NCBI GenBank assembly: GCA_050184115.1
Contig: JBFXAQ010000010.1
Location: 160,116 to 224,115, forward strand
DNA length: 64,000 nucleotides
Source: JACKNG01 sp050184115
GTDB lineage: Bacteria; Pseudomonadota; Gammaproteobacteria; Ga0077536
Direction: 5' to 3'
The stretch's first letter is position 1, and every line of letters begins with the position of its first letter. This document shows positions 11,012-20,325 of the stretch, one piece after another. A program made the translations under genes and the position numbers. The notes under the pieces were generated by a model. The model had not been told where the DNA came from. It searched no databases and saw nothing but the letters and a program-made list of their open reading frames with translations.

Positions 11012-11710
11012 ATGGATACCGGTTACGTACTGCATCGGCGGCGCTACCGCGAGAGCAGTCTCATCGTCGAGTTCCTGACTCCGACACGGGGGCGGCTTGC
11101 CGCCGTCGCGCGCGGTGCCATGCGACGCAAATCCGATCTCGCGGCAGTCCTGCAACCACTCGTTCCCCTCGTCATCGAAACCCGCGGACGAGGCGAACTG
11201 CAGACCCTGGTCCGGGCCGAAGCCAGCGCGCCGGCCCGACCAATGGCCGGGCGCGCCCTTTACGCGGTGTTCTACCTCAACGAATTGCTCATGCGGCTGA
11301 CGGTGGCCGACGATCCACATCCTGAATTGTTTCAGGCCTACGAAGCCACGCTGGCGGAATTGGGAGAGGGTAAGCTGGAAGCCCCATTGCGACGCTTCGA
11401 AACCATCCTCCTTGACGTCATCGGGCTCGGCCTCCATCTCGACAGCGAAGCGGGGGGGGGGCGCCCGCTGCGGGCCGAGGGCGACTACCTCTACATCGTC
11501 GACGCCGGCCCAGAGCCTTACACGACGGGGCGTCATGGTTGCCGTGTCCGTGGCACCACCTTGCTGGCACTGGCAGCCGGCGGGCCATTCGATGGCGAGA
11601 CCGCACGCGAAGCCAAGCGGCTCATGCGCTATGTGATCAATCATCACCTCGATGGCCGCCCCCTGGCATCGCGGGAATTGTTCGCCGGAGGTAAGGCCGG
11701 CGAACGCTGA
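11012..11710 (+). CDS. recO: DNA repair protein RecO
   Basis: Recombination mediator of the RecFOR pathway, 232 aa. The N-terminal OB-fold starts GYVLHRRRYRESSLIVEFLT and contains GRLAAVARGAMR; the helical C-terminal domain has LYAVFYLNELLMRL. The zinc-binding cysteines of some RecO proteins are absent, as in many gammaproteobacteria. The gene contains a run of ten G bases around codons 147-150, which could make the frame unstable. Confidence 0.93.
   Translation: MDTGYVLHRRRYRESSLIVEFLTPTRGRLAAVARGAMRRKSDLAAVLQPLVPLVIETRGRGELQTLVRAEASAPARPMAGRALYAVFYLNELLMRLTVADDPHPELFQAYEATLAELGEGKLEAPLRRFETILLDVIGLGLHLDSEAGGGRPLRAEGDYLYIVDAGPEPYTTGRHGCRVRGTTLLALAAGGPFDGETAREAKRLMRYVINHHLDGRPLASRELFAGGKAGER
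11452..11461 (+). repeat. G10 homopolymer tract inside recO
   Basis: Ten consecutive G residues coding for Ala-Gly-Gly-Gly. The frame is intact as given. Tracts of this length are prone to polymerase slippage and to sequencing error. Confidence 0.9.
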
Positions 11711-11903
11711 CCGACACCAGCGACCTTCATGTTCGCATCGGTCAGCGCCGCCAATGTCCGCTGGCGCTGACCTGGCTTCGGCGTCCCACATGGTCACCCG
11801 GCCGGGATGTGTCCGCAAATTTCGTTGCGCCCGGCGTGTACGGCCAGCGCCTAGCACAGCACGGTAGCCCACGGGCGGACATGAATAATTTCGAGCGCGG
11901 CTC

Positions 11904-11909
11904 TAGAAT
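11904..11909 (+). promoter_or_regulatory. Possible -10 box upstream of pdxJ
   Basis: TAGAAT 36 nt before the pdxJ start, in the 235-nt gap after recO (11711-11945), which otherwise shows no gene. No good -35 at the expected distance. Confidence 0.25.
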
Positions 11910-11945
11910 GCGCGCTTTCCGCGCATGCGGCCCGGACGGATTGCC

Positions 11946-12677
11946 ATGAATCGCCCCACCTGTAGACTCGGCGTGAACATTGATCACGTGGCGACCCTGC
12001 GCCAGGCGCGCGGCACCGACTACCCGGATCTGATCGCCGCGGCGCGATTCGCGGTCAACGGTGGGGCGGACGGCATCACCGTCCACCTGCGTGAGGACCG
12101 ACGCCATATTCAGGAGACCGACGTCCACGCCTTGCGCGCACTCCTCGACGTACCGCTGAACCTGGAAATGGCCGCCACCGACGCCATGCGCGCTATCGCC
12201 CTCGTCGTGCGCCCAGCGGCCTGTTGCCTCGTGCCGGAACGGCGCGAGGAGTTGACGACCGAGGGCGGCCTCGACGTTCGCGCGCACGAAACGCGCCTGC
12301 GGACTCTGTGCGAGGACCTGGCCGGGGCGGGTATCGAAGTCTCGCTGTTCGTCGATCCTGTACCCATCCAGATCGAGGCTGCCGCACGGGTCGGTGCCCC
12401 AACCATCGAGATCCACACCGGCCGGTATGCGCTGGCCGCGACCGAGTCTGTCCAGACCACAGAACGCGAATTGGTCGCAGGTGCGGCACGGCAGGCGCGC
12501 GCGCTTGGCCTGCGCGTCAACGCTGGCCACGGACTGCATTACGACAACGTGCAACAGATTGCGAGCATCGCCGGCATGAACGAACTGAACATCGGCCACG
12601 CAATTGTCGCAAGGGCCGTGTTCTGCGGGATCGAACAAGCCGTGGCGGAGATGAAATCGCGCATGGCGGGCGGGTGA
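11946..12677 (+). CDS. pdxJ: Pyridoxine 5'-phosphate synthase
   Basis: Condenses 1-deoxyxylulose 5-phosphate with 3-amino-1-hydroxyacetone phosphate in vitamin B6 synthesis. A TIM barrel opening with LGVNIDHVATLRQARG; the family motifs GADGITVHLREDRRHI, NLEMAATDAM and NAGHGLHYDN are present. The ATG at 11946 gives 243 aa, the usual length. Followed after 3 nt by acpS, the conserved pdxJ-acpS pair. Confidence 0.97.
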   Translation: MNRPTCRLGVNIDHVATLRQARGTDYPDLIAAARFAVNGGADGITVHLREDRRHIQETDVHALRALLDVPLNLEMAATDAMRAIALVVRPAACCLVPERREELTTEGGLDVRAHETRLRTLCEDLAGAGIEVSLFVDPVPIQIEAAARVGAPTIEIHTGRYALAATESVQTTERELVAGAARQARALGLRVNAGHGLHYDNVQQIASIAGMNELNIGHAIVARAVFCGIEQAVAEMKSRMAGG

Positions 12678-12680
12678 ACG

Positions 12681-13073
12681 GTGATATACGGGATCGGCAT
12701 CGACATCGCCGAGATCAGGCGTTTCGAGCAGGCGTATGCACGCTTCGGTGAGCGGTTCGCCCTGCGTATTCTCGACTCTCACGAGTTGCGCGGTTTCGCC
12801 GCTGCACGAAATCCGGCTCGCTACCTGGCTATGCGTTTTGCAGCCAAGGAGGCCACCTCCAAAGCGCTCGGCACGGGCTTCAAACAAGGCGTGGCGCCGC
12901 GCCAGATTGGTGTCGTTCATGCGCCGAGCGGCAAACCCGGCCTCGCCGTGAGCGGCGAAGCGGCCCTACTGTTCGAACGGCATGGCATCGTTGCCAGTCA
13001 CGTCAGCTTGTCCGACGACGGTGGGTTCGCGATCGCCTACGTGGTATTGGAAACCAATCCACCGCACCGCTAG
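12681..13073 (+). CDS. acpS: Holo-[acyl-carrier-protein] synthase
   Basis: Transfers phosphopantetheine from CoA to the serine of ACP. It has the signature GIGIDIAEIRRFE near the N-terminus, with the Mg-binding Asp, and RFAAKEATSKALGTG with the catalytic Glu and Lys; 130 aa. GTG start 3 nt after pdxJ. Its substrate, AcpP, is encoded at 24.7 kb in this window. Confidence 0.96.
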   Translation: MIYGIGIDIAEIRRFEQAYARFGERFALRILDSHELRGFAAARNPARYLAMRFAAKEATSKALGTGFKQGVAPRQIGVVHAPSGKPGLAVSGEAALLFERHGIVASHVSLSDDGGFAIAYVVLETNPPHR

Positions 13074-13144
13074 ACGCGAGTACCCGCGTGCCGCGACGAG
13101 TAGTCGCGGTCATTACCTCCTCGATTTTCCTTGCGGATTCCGAC

Positions 13145-14731
13145 ATGGCCAACACGGCAGCAGAAATCAAGCGGCGTCGCACCTTCGCCATCATCTCCCA
13201 TCCCGACGCTGGCAAGACGACCGTCACCGAGAAGCTGCTGCTGCTCGGCGGTGCCATCAACGTCGCCGGCACGGTCAAGGCGCGCAAGAGCTCGCGTTAT
13301 GCGACTTCGGACTGGATGGAAATCGAAAAGGAACGCGGGATTTCCGTGACCTCTTCGGTGATGCAGTTCGAGTACCGCGATTGCGTCATCAACCTGCTCG
13401 ATACGCCGGGTCATGCCGATTTCTCGGAGGACACCTACCGCACCCTGACCGCGGTTGATTCCGCGCTGATGGTCATCGACGCGGCGCGCGGCGTGGAGGA
13501 ACGCACAATCAAGCTGCTCGAGGTCTGCCGCCTGCGCAACACGCCGGTGATGACCTTCATCAACAAGCTCGACCGCCACGCCCGCGAACCGCTCGACCTG
13601 CTCGATGAGATCGAGAGTGTGCTCGGCATCGCCTGCGCCCCCGCGACCTGGCCGCTAGGGTCGGGGCAGCACTTCGGGGGGCTATTCGATTTCCGCGACC
13701 GCAGCGTGCTGCCGTACCGCAAGCCGGGCGAGGCTGAGGAAGCCGAACGGGCCGCGCGCGTGACATTGGACGGAGCGCGTCGCGACCCACGCTTCAGTGA
13801 GCATCTCCGGGCCCTGGACGAAGAGATCGAACTGATCGAAGGCGCCGGGACGGGCTTCGACCACGCGGCCTACTTGCGGGGCGCGATCACGCCGGTGTTC
13901 TTTGGCACGGCCTTGCGCAACTTCGGGGTGCGTGAACTGCTCGACGCGTTCGTCAGCGAGGCGCCGCCACCGCTCGCGCGTGCCACAAACGGCCCCACCA
14001 TCGAACCCGACAACGAGCGCTTTTCCGGCTTTGTGTTCAAGATTCAGGCCAACATGGATCCCAATCATCGGGACCGCATAGCTTTCCTGCGCATCTGCTC
14101 CGGTCATTTCGAGGACGGCAAACGTTACTTCAACGTCCGACTCGGCCGCCCTGTGCAGATCGCGAACGCCATCCGCTTCATGGCACAGGGGCGCGACACG
14201 ACCGAAGAAGCCTGGGCCGGGGACATCATCGGCATCCACAATCACGGCACCATCCAGATCGGGGACACCTTCACCGAAGGCGATAGTTACTCCTTCACCG
14301 GCATCCCGAGCTTCGCACCCGAACTTTTCCGCAGCGTACGCACAGCCGACCCACTGCGCGGCAAGGCCCTGCTGAAGGGGCTGACGCAGCTGTGCGAGGA
14401 GGGCGCCGCGCAGGTGTTCAACTATCTCAACCGGAACGAGATCGTACTGGGCGCCGTCGGCATGCTGCAGTTCGACGTCGTCGCCTGGCGCCTACGTCAC
14501 GAATACGGCGTGGAATGCATCTTCGAATCCACCCAGGTGCAGACCGCCCGCTGGGTCAGCGCGGAAAAGCCGAGCGAGCTCGAGAAACTGAAGGCGCACT
14601 CACCCAACAATCTGGCGCTGGATGGTGCCGGCCAGTTGGCCTACCTTGCGCCGACGAGGGTCAATCTGCAGATGGCGGAAGAGCGCTGGCCCGACATCCG
14701 CTTCCGGGCCACGCGCGAAGTGCTCGCCTGA
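13145..14731 (+). CDS. prfC: Peptide chain release factor 3
   Basis: GTPase that recycles RF1/RF2 after peptide release, 528 aa (E. coli 529). Motifs: G1 SHPDAGKTT, G3 DTPGHADFSEDTYR, G4 NKLDR; the insertion around KSSRYATSDWMEIEKERGIS is typical of RF3. The start at 13145 (MANTAAEIKRRRTFAIISH) fits the family; a GTG at 13088 would add 19 residues. No strong ribosome-binding site is visible before 13145. Confidence 0.96.
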   Translation: MANTAAEIKRRRTFAIISHPDAGKTTVTEKLLLLGGAINVAGTVKARKSSRYATSDWMEIEKERGISVTSSVMQFEYRDCVINLLDTPGHADFSEDTYRTLTAVDSALMVIDAARGVEERTIKLLEVCRLRNTPVMTFINKLDRHAREPLDLLDEIESVLGIACAPATWPLGSGQHFGGLFDFRDRSVLPYRKPGEAEEAERAARVTLDGARRDPRFSEHLRALDEEIELIEGAGTGFDHAAYLRGAITPVFFGTALRNFGVRELLDAFVSEAPPPLARATNGPTIEPDNERFSGFVFKIQANMDPNHRDRIAFLRICSGHFEDGKRYFNVRLGRPVQIANAIRFMAQGRDTTEEAWAGDIIGIHNHGTIQIGDTFTEGDSYSFTGIPSFAPELFRSVRTADPLRGKALLKGLTQLCEEGAAQVFNYLNRNEIVLGAVGMLQFDVVAWRLRHEYGVECIFESTQVQTARWVSAEKPSELEKLKAHSPNNLALDGAGQLAYLAPTRVNLQMAEERWPDIRFRATREVLA

Positions 14732-14741
14732 GCTTGTCAGC

Positions 14742-17270
14742 TCAAACCGTTCGATCGACCTCGTCGCGATCGTCGACCGCGGGCGGCGACGGTTCGGACG
14801 GCATCGCAAATGCTGCTGGCGCAACCGGCTCAATCGCCGCCGCGACGGTCACTGATTCGAGCGCGGATTCTGTGGCGTAGGACTCGGCCGGTGGCTCGGT
14901 AACGGCAACGACCGCCTCACGCGCCACCATCTCCGAGAGTTCGCGGCGGAAGTTCTCCGGCTCACGCTCAGGACCCTCCGGCGATTTCACGATCTCGACG
15001 TGCGACGGCACCGGCGCGAGGTTGCGCTCGGTCGGATCATCGTCGCTGCTCACGCGCGTTCCCGAATTCCCGCGCTCGTCGTAGACGGGCAGGGTTGACC
15101 GGTTCGATGTTTCGTCATGTGACTCGTCACGCGGCTCGGCGGAGCTCGTCTCGTCGCGTGCCGCGGAGTCGTCCCGATTGCGCTCGCCGTCGCGACGACG
15201 GCCACCACGGCGGCGGCGACCGCTTTCGCCGCGGCGCGCACCGTTGTCGGCTTCCCGGCCGGGTTCCGTGCTGTCCGCCACGACACCGTCGTCCGGGCGT
15301 TGACGTCGGCCGCCGCGACGATTGGTGTTCTCGCCACCGTCACGGGTATCGCGCCGCTCGCGTTCGTCGGCAGGGTCGCGCACATCTCGCGATTCGCGCG
15401 GTTCGCGTCCGTCGCCGCCGTCCCGAGCGCGCTCGCCGCCGCGGCCGCGGCGGCTTCCGCGTGAGCGACGATTGCCGTTGCGCGACTCCCCATCGCCTGC
15501 ACGCTCGCGCCGCGCAGGTGCCGCGGTCGCTGGTGTCGTATTGGCAGTGTCACTGCTATCACTGCCGTCCGCGCCGCCGAAGAACGCGCCGAGCAGGCGC
15601 GACAGAAAACCGCCGGCTTCGCGCACCGGCGGCGGTCCGCTGGCCGGCGCCGCCTCTGGCATAGGTGTCGCACGGACGATGTCACGAACGGCTGGCTGCT
15701 GTTGCGGCGGCGGTTCATCGCGGGTGTACTCGGTGTTCGGATTCTCGACCTCAGACACCATCTCGTACGATTCGCCCGTAGGCATTCGCGGCAGATCTTG
15801 TTCACGAATGCGCTGGATGTCGAAATGCGGGGTCTCCATGTTCTGGTTCGGGATAAGCAGGATGGATACCTCCTGGCGCATCTCGATCCCCGTGACATCT
15901 TGCCGTTTCTCATTCAGCAGGTAGGTTGCAACATCGACCGGAACTTGGGCCGTGACCTTGATCGTCGAGTCTTTCATCGCCTCTTCTTCGATCACCCGCA
16001 GTACGCTGAGCGCGGTCGACTTGACACTGCGGATGGTCCCAACGCCGTCGCAACGCGGACAGATCTCGTGGCTCGAATCAGTCAACGACGGCCGTAGCCG
16101 CTGGCGCGACATCTCGAGCAGACCGAAGCGCGATATGCGTCCGATCTGGACCCGCGCGCGGTCGATTTTGACTGCTTCGCGCAAACGCGTTTCGACCGCA
16201 CGCTGATTCTTGTTCGACGTCATGTCGATGAAATCGATCACGATCAGTCCGCCGAGATCGCGCAGACGCAACTGGCGGCCGACTTCCTCAGCCGCTTCGA
16301 GATTGGTCTTGTAGGCAGTCTCCTCGATGTCGCCACCCTGGGTGGCGCGGGCGGAGTTGATATCGATGGTGGTCAACGCCTCGGTCGGCTCGATGACGAT
16401 CGAGCCACCGCTCGGCAGGCGCACGGTTCGGCTGAAGGCCGATTCGATCTGTCCCTCGATCTGGTAACGACTGAACAGCGGCACGCTGTCTTCGTAGAAC
16501 TTCAGCTTGCCGATGTTCTGCGGCATGACTTGGCGCATGAAATCCTGCGCCAGATCGTAGAGCTTCCGGTCATCGACCAGGATCTCGGCGATATCGTTGC
16601 GCAGGTAGTCACGCAAGGCCCGGATGATGACGTTGCGGTCCTGGAAGATCAGGAACGGTGCCTTGCGGTCAGCTGCGGCTTCGTCGATGGCCTTCCACAA
16701 TTGCAGCAGGTAGTCGAGATCCCACTGCAACTCCTCGGTCGACTTGCCAACCCCGGCAGTGCGCAGGATGAGCCCCATGTTGGACGGGATTTCGAGCCCG
16801 GCCATGGCGTCGAGAGCCTCGTCGCGATCCTCACCCTCGATCTGGCGCGACACGCCGCCCGCACGAGGATTGTTGGGCATGGCGACGAGGTAACGGCCAG
16901 CCAGGCTGATAAAGGTCGTCAGCGCTGCGCCCTTGTTGCCGCGCTCTTCCTTCTCGACTTGGACGATGACTTCCTGGCCCTCGCTGAGTGCGTCCTTGAT
17001 ATTGACGCGCCCGTTACCGCTCTTCGCCTTGTCCTTGAAGTAGGCGCGCGATATCTCCTTCAGCGGCAGGAATCCGTGGCGAGCCGAACCGTAGTCGACG
17101 AAAGCCGCTTCCAGACTCGGCTCGATGCGGACGATACGGCCCTTGTAGATGTTGGATTTTTTCTGTTCCTTACCCGTTGCCTCGATGTCCAGATCGTACA
17201 GACGCTGACCATCGACCAAGGCGACGCGCAGCTCTTCCGGCTGGGTCGCGTTGACCAGCATTCTCTTCAT
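14742..17270 (-). CDS. rne: Ribonuclease E
   Basis: Endoribonuclease that scaffolds the RNA degradosome, 842 aa. The N-terminal catalytic half begins MKRMLVNATQPEELRVAL, contains the S1 domain (about 35-125), the DNase I-like site with TIDINSARAT, and the zinc-link motif CPRCDGVGT near 405-413. The C-terminal third (about 530-842) is disordered, Arg/Gly/Asp-rich and low in conservation, as expected for the scaffold region. Start ATG at 17270; upstream codons to 17399 are low complexity. Divergent from rluC with a long structured leader, the classic rne autoregulation layout. Confidence 0.95.
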   Translation of the reverse strand: MKRMLVNATQPEELRVALVDGQRLYDLDIEATGKEQKKSNIYKGRIVRIEPSLEAAFVDYGSARHGFLPLKEISRAYFKDKAKSGNGRVNIKDALSEGQEVIVQVEKEERGNKGAALTTFISLAGRYLVAMPNNPRAGGVSRQIEGEDRDEALDAMAGLEIPSNMGLILRTAGVGKSTEELQWDLDYLLQLWKAIDEAAADRKAPFLIFQDRNVIIRALRDYLRNDIAEILVDDRKLYDLAQDFMRQVMPQNIGKLKFYEDSVPLFSRYQIEGQIESAFSRTVRLPSGGSIVIEPTEALTTIDINSARATQGGDIEETAYKTNLEAAEEVGRQLRLRDLGGLIVIDFIDMTSNKNQRAVETRLREAVKIDRARVQIGRISRFGLLEMSRQRLRPSLTDSSHEICPRCDGVGTIRSVKSTALSVLRVIEEEAMKDSTIKVTAQVPVDVATYLLNEKRQDVTGIEMRQEVSILLIPNQNMETPHFDIQRIREQDLPRMPTGESYEMVSEVENPNTEYTRDEPPPQQQPAVRDIVRATPMPEAAPASGPPPVREAGGFLSRLLGAFFGGADGSDSSDTANTTPATAAPARRERAGDGESRNGNRRSRGSRRGRGGERARDGGDGREPRESRDVRDPADERERRDTRDGGENTNRRGGRRQRPDDGVVADSTEPGREADNGARRGESGRRRRGGRRRDGERNRDDSAARDETSSAEPRDESHDETSNRSTLPVYDERGNSGTRVSSDDDPTERNLAPVPSHVEIVKSPEGPEREPENFRRELSEMVAREAVVAVTEPPAESYATESALESVTVAAAIEPVAPAAFAMPSEPSPPAVDDRDEVDRTV

Positions 17271-17429
17271 GATGACTTGTCCTGTGCCGGGGAGGGCGGT
17301 CCGCGCATGCGGCCGATTGAGTTCCGGGCGCCGGCCCGTCGAGCCTGCACCGGGGCCGGGGCCGGCCCGTCTTCCCCTCGCGGCGGTCGCCCTGTTCACG
17401 GGGCCACCACCTATCGTTTATGTAAAAGT

Positions 17430-17448
17430 CCGCGGTTGATCACCGCGG
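17430..17448 (-). promoter_or_regulatory. Leader hairpin followed by an AU-rich single-stranded stretch (possible RNase E autoregulatory site)
   Basis: A perfect 7-bp stem with a 5-nt loop. In the rne transcript it is followed at once by ACUUUUACAUAA, an AU-rich unpaired stretch of the sort RNase E cuts. This fits feedback control of rne through its own leader; inferred from layout. Confidence 0.4.
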
Positions 17449-17690
17449 CCACCGTCGATACATGCGTCGTCCGCGTGGGAACACCGTTCAGAAGGGCCGG
17501 CCGCTCCCGACCGCTCCGGTCGGGTTGTGAACCACCATCGCGGCGGGCGCCAGAAGGGCGCGGGCGAAAAGGGCGCGATGTCTGATCGGTTTGCTAGACT
17601 ACTTTGCGGTCCAGCCGTAACTTCCCATGTCCCTTGGACATTTCCGCATTCAGTTGCCACCCGTGGCAGCCACGGGCAGAACTGTCGCAA

Positions 17691-17696
17691 TATAAC
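17691..17696 (+). promoter_or_regulatory. Possible -10 box of rluC
   Basis: TATAAC ending 7 nt before the rluC ATG. If used, the transcript would start at or just before the ATG (leaderless). No clear -35 partner. Confidence 0.3.
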
Positions 17697-17703
17697 AACC
17701 TTC

Positions 17704-18666
17704 ATGCATACCGGCAACGACGCCATACCAACGCGGACAGCGGTCCGCATCACCACGGTAACCTCGGAACAGGCTGGCAGGCGGCTAGACAACTTCCTGC
17801 TCGGCATCTTCAGGGGGGCGCCGCGCAGCCTCGTCTACAAGCTCGTGCGTAGTGGCCAGGTCCGTGTCAACGGCCGGCGGGCTCGGCCGGAACTACGGCT
17901 CGAAGCGGGCGACGAAGTGCGCCTGCCGCCCGTCGAAGCCGGCGGTGATTCGGCGCCGATTCCGCACGCCCGACAGGACGCTTTGCGCGAACGGATCGTT
18001 CACGAAGACGCACAGTTCGTCGTTGTCGACAAGCCGGCCGGGCTGGCTTGCCACGCCGGCAGCGGCCTGCGCTACGGAGTCATCGAGATCCTGCGCGCAG
18101 CCCGCCCGGATCTGTCGCGGCTCGATCTTGCGCACCGCCTCGATCGCGATACTTCGGGCTGCCTCGTGCTGTGCAAGACCCTCGACAGTCTGCGCGCAGT
18201 CCAGGCGGCCCTGCAGGACCGTCGTTCCACCAAGCGCTACATCGCTTTACTGCGCGGGAATCTCCCGACGGACCTGGACAGCATCGAGGCACGTCTCGAC
18301 ATCGCCCGCGATGACCGTGGCGAACGTCGCACCCGGGTCGCGGCCGCAGGCAAGAGCTCACGCACCGACATCGAGCACTGTGCCGTCCTTGGCCCGCACA
18401 GCCTTGTGACTTTGCGCCTCGGAACCGGTCGCATGCATCAGATCCGAGCCCATGCCCGTCATATCGGCCACCCGGTCGCCGGTGACGCAGCGTATGGCGA
18501 CGCCGCATTCAACGCCGAGATGACGCGGTTCGGCCTCGATCGCCTGTTCCTGCATGCGGCACACATCGTGCTCGACACGGACTGTGGCGTACTGGACGTA
18601 CGCAGCCCGCTACCGCCGGACCTGACCACGGTACTCAGCCGTCTCGAGACCGCCGCCCGTGCCTGA
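17704..18666 (+). CDS. rluC: 23S rRNA pseudouridine synthase RluC
   Basis: Makes pseudouridines in the 955/2504/2580 region of 23S rRNA. An N-terminal S4 domain (about 18-80: AGRRLDNFLLGIF, LVYKLVRSGQVRVNGRR) precedes the synthase domain with the catalytic Asp in AHRLDRDTSGCLVLCK and the motif GRMHQIRAHARHIGHPV. The ATG at 17704 gives 320 aa, matching E. coli (319). The last 8 nt overlap the next gene. Confidence 0.95.
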   Translation: MHTGNDAIPTRTAVRITTVTSEQAGRRLDNFLLGIFRGAPRSLVYKLVRSGQVRVNGRRARPELRLEAGDEVRLPPVEAGGDSAPIPHARQDALRERIVHEDAQFVVVDKPAGLACHAGSGLRYGVIEILRAARPDLSRLDLAHRLDRDTSGCLVLCKTLDSLRAVQAALQDRRSTKRYIALLRGNLPTDLDSIEARLDIARDDRGERRTRVAAAGKSSRTDIEHCAVLGPHSLVTLRLGTGRMHQIRAHARHIGHPVAGDAAYGDAAFNAEMTRFGLDRLFLHAAHIVLDTDCGVLDVRSPLPPDLTTVLSRLETAARA

Positions 18667-19339
18667 AACCGAACTCGTCGTCTTCGATTTGGACGGCACG
18701 CTGATCGACAGTGCCGGCCGTATCGTCGCCGCCATGCAGGCGGCTTTCGATGAACTCGACCTCGACGCACCGTCGACGAGCGAAGTACGGGCGGTCATCG
18801 GCCTCGAACTCGGCGCGGCCTGCGCGGCCCTCCTGGCAAGCAACCCGCGACATCGACCGGCGGCTATCGCCACCGCCTACCGGCGCCATTACGTGTTGTT
18901 GGGGACGGTGGTCACCCCGTTGTTCGATGCTGCGCGGGAAACGCTGACGGCGCTGGCCGGGCAGGGCATTCTGCTTGCCATCGCGACCGGCAAGAGTCGC
19001 GCCGGCCTCGATCGTGCACTGGCCGAGACGGCGATCGCGCCGTACTTCGTCACCACCCGCACCGCTGACGACTGCCCGTCCAAGCCGCATCCTGGCATGC
19101 TCGAAGAAATACTCACCGAACTCGACGTCGCGCCGGCACGGGCGGTGATGGTCGGCGACACCACGTTCGACCTCCACATGGCGCAGGCCGCCGGCGTTCC
19201 CGCCATCGCCGCGACCTACGGCGCGCATCCGCGTGAGCGTTTGCTAGACTGCTCGCCCGCCGCGGTCATCGAGGCCCTGCACGAGTTGCCCGGGGCGCTC
19301 GCCGCCCTGACCGCGGTCCGCCCCACCGCCGAGGAGTAG
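18659..19339 (+). CDS. HAD-superfamily phosphatase (phosphoglycolate phosphatase-like)
   Basis: A 226-aa haloacid-dehalogenase hydrolase. Motif I FDLDGTLIDSAGR carries the nucleophile Asp; motif II is AIATGKSR; motif III Lys lies around PSKPHPGML; motif IV is MVGDTTFDLHMAQAAG. The alpha-helical cap between motifs I and II is of the Gph/YjjG type. Exact substrate not determinable. GTG start overlaps rluC by 8 nt and sppA follows 5 nt later, so rluC-HAD-sppA form one operon. Confidence 0.85.
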   Translation: MPETELVVFDLDGTLIDSAGRIVAAMQAAFDELDLDAPSTSEVRAVIGLELGAACAALLASNPRHRPAAIATAYRRHYVLLGTVVTPLFDAARETLTALAGQGILLAIATGKSRAGLDRALAETAIAPYFVTTRTADDCPSKPHPGMLEEILTELDVAPARAVMVGDTTFDLHMAQAAGVPAIAATYGAHPRERLLDCSPAAVIEALHELPGALAALTAVRPTAEE

Positions 19340-19344
19340 GCCCC

Positions 19345-20325
19345 ATGGGCTGGGACAATCCCGAACCACCTGTCGACGGCGCGCCGGAACCCGCCGCGCC
19401 ACAGACCGAATTCGAGCGCCGGCTCGTCGAGCGCATGTCCTTCGAATTCCTGCGCGAGCAACGACGGGCGCGACGCTGGAACACCTTTTTCAAGTTCCTC
19501 GCCTTCGCCTACGTGACCGTCCTGCTGCTGCTCTCGGTTCCATCCACGAAGCTGTTCGAGTCGTTCGGCGAAGACGGCATCACAGCCCTGGTCGACCTGC
19601 AGGGCGTGATCGCTCACGACTCGACGGCGAGCGCCGACACCATCGTCAGCGGCCTGCGCGCGGCATTCGAGGACGAGGCCACCCGCGGCGTCATCCTGCG
19701 CATCAACAGCCCGGGCGGCAGTCCCGTCCAGGCCGGCTATATCAACGACGAGATCTACCGCCTGCGGGCGGAGTACCCGGACATCCCTCTCTACGCCGTC
19801 ATAGAGGACGTGTGTGCTTCGGGTGGGTACTACGTCGCCGCGGCGGCGGACCGCATCTATGCCGACAAAGCCAGCCTGGTCGGCTCGATCGGTGTCCGCA
19901 TGGACGGCTTCGGCTTCGTCGAAACCCTGGACAAGCTCGGTATCGAACGACGACTACTGACGGCGGGGGAGAACAAGGCCTTCCTCGACCCGTTTTCGCC
20001 GCTCAAACCTGAGCAGGTCGCCCACGTTCACAAGCTCCTGGCGGAAATGCACCAGCAGTTCATCAACACGGTGATCAAGGGGCGTCGCGACCGGATAACC
20101 GACGACCCTGACCTGTTCTCGGGCCTGTTCTGGAGCGGTGAGCGCAGCCTAGCACTCGGACTCGTGGACGAACTGGGCTCGGCCGGGTACGTCGCGCGCG
20201 AGGTCATCAAGGCCGACAAGATCGTCGACTTCACGCCCCGCGACTACTCGATCGAAGGGCTGCTCAAACGCAGCGGCGCATCCTTACTCGGGGAATTCCT
20301 CGCCCGCTCACGAATCGGCTTGTAG
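19345..20325 (+). CDS. sppA: Signal peptide peptidase SppA, short form
   Basis: S49 family membrane serine protease that degrades cleaved signal peptides, 326 aa. A cytoplasmic N-terminus is followed by one membrane helix (about 44-62, FFKFLAFAYVTVLLLLSV). The catalytic domain has GVILRINSPGGSPVQAG, the nucleophile in DVCASGGYYVAAAADRIYA, and GSIGV, with the Lys general base downstream. Length fits the single-domain SppA class rather than the 67-kDa enterobacterial form. Its 3' end overlaps convergent maf by 18 nt. Confidence 0.9.
   Translation: MGWDNPEPPVDGAPEPAAPQTEFERRLVERMSFEFLREQRRARRWNTFFKFLAFAYVTVLLLLSVPSTKLFESFGEDGITALVDLQGVIAHDSTASADTIVSGLRAAFEDEATRGVILRINSPGGSPVQAGYINDEIYRLRAEYPDIPLYAVIEDVCASGGYYVAAAADRIYADKASLVGSIGVRMDGFGFVETLDKLGIERRLLTAGENKAFLDPFSPLKPEQVAHVHKLLAEMHQQFINTVIKGRRDRITDDPDLFSGLFWSGERSLALGLVDELGSAGYVAREVIKADKIVDFTPRDYSIEGLLKRSGASLLGEFLARSRIGL

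Larger units (their letters stand above)
17271..17703. other. rne-rluC divergent intergenic region with structured rne leader
   Basis: A 433-nt gap without a gene. It contains three strong inverted repeats: CCGCGGT-5 nt-ACCGCGG (17430-17448), CCCGACCG-3 nt-CGGTCGGG (17506-17524) and CCCGTGG-3 nt-CCACGGG (17660-17676). In the rne direction these would lie in a long 5' leader, where E. coli rne also has regulatory hairpins. A run of CGGGGC-type repeats occurs near 17350. Confidence 0.6.

Noticed and set aside
17340..17370. G-rich repeats as a G-quadruplex control element
   Set aside because: Runs are interrupted by CC and are common in DNA of this composition; no further support.
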